In this document: one piece after another, positions 5,910 to 8,317 of the stretch
Numbering within the stretch: the stretch's first letter is position 1
Layout: each line of letters opens with the position of its first letter
Translations under genes and position numbers: made by a program
Notes under the pieces: generated by a model
What the model was told of the DNA's origin: nothing
Databases searched by the model: none
Seen by the model: the letters and a program-made list of their open reading frames with translations, nothing else
Assembly (NCBI GenBank): GCA_937872005.1
Contig: CALMPQ010000132.1
Span: 1 to 8,317, forward strand
Length of the DNA stretch: 8,317 nt
Reading direction: 5' to 3'
Source: an uncultured Propioniciclava sp.
Lineage (GTDB): Bacteria > Actinomycetota > Actinomycetes > Propionibacteriales > Propionibacteriaceae

Positions 5910-6274
5910 CGTCACCCGTGCTGGATTGATCGGCCACCGGCTGAAGGGCTGACCGCATTGCGGCCCGCTTCGCCGACATCACTACGTGCCTCGTTGATCG
6001 ACGCGCGGGCCCGCTGGAGATCGCCAGGCCGACGGAATCTCGTGCCGCCGTGTCGAGACGTTCCACGCGCTCGAGTTCGTCGAGAAAATTGTCACCGAGG
6101 CCCAGTCCCGACCATCGCGAGCGCAGATGGTTCCAGTCCTCCTGAGCCGCGAGGCATCCACGCTCGCGGCACACGGAACCCACCTCACCCTTAGGGGTCA
6201 TGGCGGCTATTCCTGTGCTGGTTACGGTGAACGCACCCAGGTTGGCGGCGCCGCCGACCCAGAAGGGGGTCGGC
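5910..6274. other. Gene-poor 365-bp stretch upstream of the ABC importer operon
   Basis: No convincing gene is seen. A - strand frame from ATG 6201 to a stop at 5869-5871 (110 codons) has AGGA 9 nt ahead of its ATG and reads CRERGCLAAQEDWNHLRSRW and FLDELERVERLDTAARDSVG. I recognise no family in it, and it overlaps the M20 remnant. The local base composition is less GC-rich in places (for example AAAATT near 6084), as in non-coding or decayed DNA. TACGGT at 6223-6228 is a possible -10 for the operon, about 45 nt before its ATG, without a good -35. Confidence 0.5.
6253..6274 (+). promoter_or_regulatory. Perfect hairpin embedding the ribosome-binding site of the first permease
   Basis: GCCGACCC (6253-6260), loop AGAAGG (6261-6266) and GGGTCGGC (6267-6274) form a perfect 8-bp stem with seven G-C pairs. 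It ends at the base before the ATG (6275). The Shine-Dalgarno sequence AAGGGGG (6263-6269) is split between the loop and the 3' arm. As RNA it could hide the ribosome-binding site; as DNA it is a 22-bp palindrome that could be an operator. The structure is seen directly; the function is inference. Confidence 0.55.
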
Positions 6275-7249
6275 ATGGAGCCTTTACTCACCCCGCGCCC
6301 CGTTGCGCCGTTACCGTCCAATAATTCATCACAGTCCCGGAGTGCGTGGATGGCCCGTCTGCGTCGGGATCGAACCCTCGTCCTCATGGCACTCCCCGGC
6401 ATCGCTGCGCTGGTGGTCTTCCACTACGTCGCACTGCTGGGCAACGTCATTGCCTGGAAGGACTACCGCCCCTACCTCAGCATCATCGAGTGCGACTGGG
6501 TCGGGTGGCAGAACTTCGAGGTGATCACGGGTGGCGACCCGGCATTCATGCGAGCCGTCACCAACACCCTCGTCCTCACGGTGGTGCAGACGGTGTTCGT
6601 CTTCCCGGCGCCGATCATCTTGGCGCTGTTGCTCAACAGCGTCCTCAACACCCGGGTCAAGCGGGTCGTCCAGTCGGTGCTCTACCTGCCCCACTTCCTG
6701 AGCTGGGTCGTCGTCGTGGCGATCTTCCAGCAGGTGCTCGGCGGTGCGGGCCTGCTCAACAGCTTCCTGCGCGCCCAGGGGGTCGACACCCTCGACATCA
6801 TCGGCAACCCCGACCTGTTCGTCGCCCTCCTCACCAGCCAGGTGGTGTGGAAGGACACGGGCTGGGCCACCATCCTGTTCCTCGCCGCCCTGGCCAACAT
6901 CGACCCGGCCCTCTATGAGGCCTCCGCGGTCGACGGCGCCAGCCGGTGGCGGCAACTCCTCCACGTGACCCTGCCCGGGCTGAGGGGGATCATCATCCTG
7001 CTGCTCATCCTGCGCCTGGGTGACTCGCTCACGGTGGGGTTCGAGCAGATCATCCTCCAGCAGCACGCCGTGGGGGTGGCGGCGTCCGAAGTCATCGACA
7101 CCTACGTGTTCAACCACGGCGTCGTCGGTAACGCCTGGGGAGAAGCCGCCGCCGTCGGGCTGGTCAAGGGCGTGATCGGCACCGTTCTCGTGCTGGGTGC
7201 CAACAAGGTCGCCCACCTCTTCGGCGAGCAGGGGGTGTACCGCGCATGA
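6275..7249 (+). CDS. Carbohydrate ABC importer permease, LplB-like (CUT1 / MalF family)
   Basis: This is an inner-membrane permease of a binding-protein-dependent sugar importer. The 324-aa protein has a polar N-terminus and about six membrane segments. Its cytoplasmic EAA loop, which docks the ATPase, reads EASAVDGASRWRQLLHVTLP (about residues 215-234). Blocks such as GWQNFEVI, LYLPHFLSWVVVVAIFQQVL and WKDTGWATILFLAALANIDP are typical of the LplB-type permeases used for glycan fragments and oligosaccharides. The ATG at 6275 is preferred because AAGGGGG sits 5 nt upstream; an in-frame ATG at 6200 would add 25 non-membrane residues and has poor ribosome-binding context. Its stop overlaps the next start (ATGA, 7246-7249), so the two permeases are translationally coupled. 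No ATPase gene is visible; in such systems a shared MsmX/MsiK-type ATPase often serves. Confidence 0.92.
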   Translation: MEPLLTPRPVAPLPSNNSSQSRSAWMARLRRDRTLVLMALPGIAALVVFHYVALLGNVIAWKDYRPYLSIIECDWVGWQNFEVITGGDPAFMRAVTNTLVLTVVQTVFVFPAPIILALLLNSVLNTRVKRVVQSVLYLPHFLSWVVVVAIFQQVLGGAGLLNSFLRAQGVDTLDIIGNPDLFVALLTSQVVWKDTGWATILFLAALANIDPALYEASAVDGASRWRQLLHVTLPGLRGIIILLLILRLGDSLTVGFEQIILQQHAVGVAASEVIDTYVFNHGVVGNAWGEAAAVGLVKGVIGTVLVLGANKVAHLFGEQGVYRA

Positions 7250-8136
7250 CGCCCATCGTGCACGGCCAGCAACGCCCCGGCCCCGGCGAGACCATCCTCA
7301 CCGCCGTCGTCCTGCTCGTGTGCTGCGCCGCCGTCGTCGTGCCATTCGTCGGCATCATCGCGACGTCCCTGTCCACCGCCGACCACATCAACCGGGCGGG
7401 TGGCACCTTCGTGCTGTGGCCCGACGGCGTGAGCCTGGACGCCTACCGTGCCGTGCTCTCGGGCGGGGTGGTCCTCCGCGCGCTGCTGGTCAGCATCGGG
7501 GTCACCCTCGTCGGCACCGCGCTCAGCGTGGTCGTCAGCGCCATGCTCGCCTACGCCCTCAGCCGCCCCGGCAGCTTCGGCCACCGACCCATGCTGCTGC
7601 TGGTGCTGTTCAGCCTATTGTTCTCCCCCGGGTTGATCCCGCTCTACCTGACGGTGAAGGAGGTTGGGCTGATCAACTCCTACTGGTCGCTGATCCTGCC
7701 CGGCGTGGTGAGCGCCTTCAACGTGATCGTGTTGCGCGCCTTCTTCATGAACATCCCGTCGGAGGTCATCGAGAGCGCGCGCATCGACGGCGCCGGCGAC
7801 TTCGGGATCTTCACCCGGATCGTCCTCCCCCTCTCCCGTGCCGTCCTGGCGGTGATCGGGCTGTTCTACGCCGTCGGCTACTGGAACGCCTTCTTCAACG
7901 CCCTCATCTACCTGCAGGACCAGACCAAGTGGCCGCTCACCCTGGTCATGCGCACCTATGTGCTGCAGAACGCGCAGTTCGCCCAGGGCGAGCTCGGGGC
8001 GTCCGATGTGCTGGCGCCCCAGCCGGCCCTGCAGATGGCGATCCTCGTGATCGCGATCCTGCCCATCCTCGTCGTCTACCCCTTCCTGCAACGCCACTTC
8101 ACCGCCGGCATGCTCACCGGCGCGGTGAAGGGCTGA
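7246..8136 (+). CDS. Carbohydrate ABC importer permease, YtcP-like (CUT1 / MalG family)
   Basis: This is the second permease of the importer and would pair with the upstream one in the membrane. The 296-aa protein has about six membrane segments, an EAA loop ESARIDGAGDFGIFTRIVLP (about residues 176-195), and blocks typical of the YtcP group: LFSPGLIPLYLTVKEVGLIN, GYWNAFFNALIYLQD and the ending GMLTGAVKG. It starts inside the previous stop codon (ATGA) and ends 28 bp before the solute-binding-protein start. The order permease-permease-binding protein matches LplB-YtcP-LplA type operons. Length and motifs indicate an intact gene. The substrate cannot be read from sequence; polysaccharide-derived oligosaccharides are usual for the family. 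Confidence 0.92.
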   Translation: MTPIVHGQQRPGPGETILTAVVLLVCCAAVVVPFVGIIATSLSTADHINRAGGTFVLWPDGVSLDAYRAVLSGGVVLRALLVSIGVTLVGTALSVVVSAMLAYALSRPGSFGHRPMLLLVLFSLLFSPGLIPLYLTVKEVGLINSYWSLILPGVVSAFNVIVLRAFFMNIPSEVIESARIDGAGDFGIFTRIVLPLSRAVLAVIGLFYAVGYWNAFFNALIYLQDQTKWPLTLVMRTYVLQNAQFAQGELGASDVLAPQPALQMAILVIAILPILVVYPFLQRHFTAGMLTGAVKG

Positions 8137-8164
8137 CCCTCGACCCCCCACCCAAGGAGTTCCC

Positions 8165-8317
8165 ATGTCCCCCATCGACCGTCGCCTCCTGCTCCGCACC
8201 GCCGGTGCGCTCGCCGTCAGCGGCGGCGTCCTCAGTGCGTGTTCCTCCACCGGCAGCCGCCCCGCCGATCGCGGTGCCGGCACGACCGAGAACGCCCCCG
8301 CGCCCGCCTACCAGATC
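8165..8317 (+). CDS. Lipoprotein sugar-binding protein of the ABC importer (5' part only)
   Basis: Only the first 51 codons lie in the window. They encode a lipoprotein signal: basic n-region SPIDRRLLLR, hydrophobic core TAGALAVSGGV, and lipobox LSAC with the lipidated cysteine at residue 26. A Ser/Thr/Gly/Pro-rich spacer follows, as in extracellular solute-binding proteins. The double arginine followed by LLL also resembles a Tat signal, so export could be by Tat. AAGGAG (8154-8159) lies 5 nt before the ATG, a strong ribosome-binding site suited to the high expression binding proteins need. The binding-protein role rests mostly on position after the two permeases, since the binding domain itself is beyond the window. 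Confidence 0.8.
   Translation, partial: MSPIDRRLLLRTAGALAVSGGVLSACSSTGSRPADRGAGTTENAPAPAYQI

Noticed and set aside
6070..6090. Hairpin CTCGA-GTTCG-TCGAG followed by AAAATT as a terminator
   Set aside because: The short stem is followed by an A-run rather than a T-run on the + strand, and the opposite strand has its T-run before the stem, so it fits neither direction.
6329..7216. Long - strand open frame opposite the first permease
   Set aside because: It is acidic and low-complexity, the antisense of a membrane-protein gene, with no ribosome-binding context.

Overview
The window is high-GC DNA with GTG and TTG start candidates, TANNNT-type -10 hexamers, short intergenic gaps, a DUF2510 membrane protein and a small UBP-type zinc-finger protein. 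Together these point to an actinobacterium. Propionibacteriaceae or a close relative is a guess from general gene style only.

Layout. (1) 1-2709: a divergent pair of a GntP-family gluconate/hydroxy-acid permease (- strand) and a CdaR-type sugar-diacid regulator (+ strand), sharing an 83-bp intergenic region. (2) 2716-3063: a small UBP-type zinc-finger protein convergent with cdaR; a hairpin covers the point where the two genes meet. (3) 3231-3304: a tRNA gene with a CAT anticodon (- strand), separated from the zinc-finger gene by a spacer rich in GGTCAC inverted repeats. (4) 3414-5076: two single-pass membrane proteins in tandem (+ strand). The first has an N-terminal DUF2510 domain and a Pro/Thr-rich stalk; the second is an unrecognised cysteine-containing exported-domain protein. 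(5) 5100-5909: a deletion scar. The 3' end of an Lrp/AsnC-type regulator gene (- strand) directly abuts the 3' half of an M20 amidohydrolase gene (+ strand), and both have lost their 5' parts. (6) 5910-6274: about 365 bp with no convincing gene, ending in a perfect hairpin that contains the ribosome-binding site of the next gene. (7) 6275-8317: a carbohydrate ABC importer operon of the LplB/YtcP (CUT1) type: two permeases overlapping by ATGA, then the start of a lipoprotein solute-binding protein that runs off the window.

Functionally the window holds two independent carbon-uptake systems, a GntP symporter under a diacid-type regulator and a glycan or oligosaccharide ABC importer. Between them are housekeeping or unknown genes and a degraded regulator/peptidase pair. 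I see no phage, transposase, CRISPR array or toxin-antitoxin gene. I found no convincing new multi-gene system. The most unusual points are the head-to-head double truncation at 5100-5909, the hairpin embedding the ABC operon's ribosome-binding site, and the clustered GGTCAC inverted repeats.
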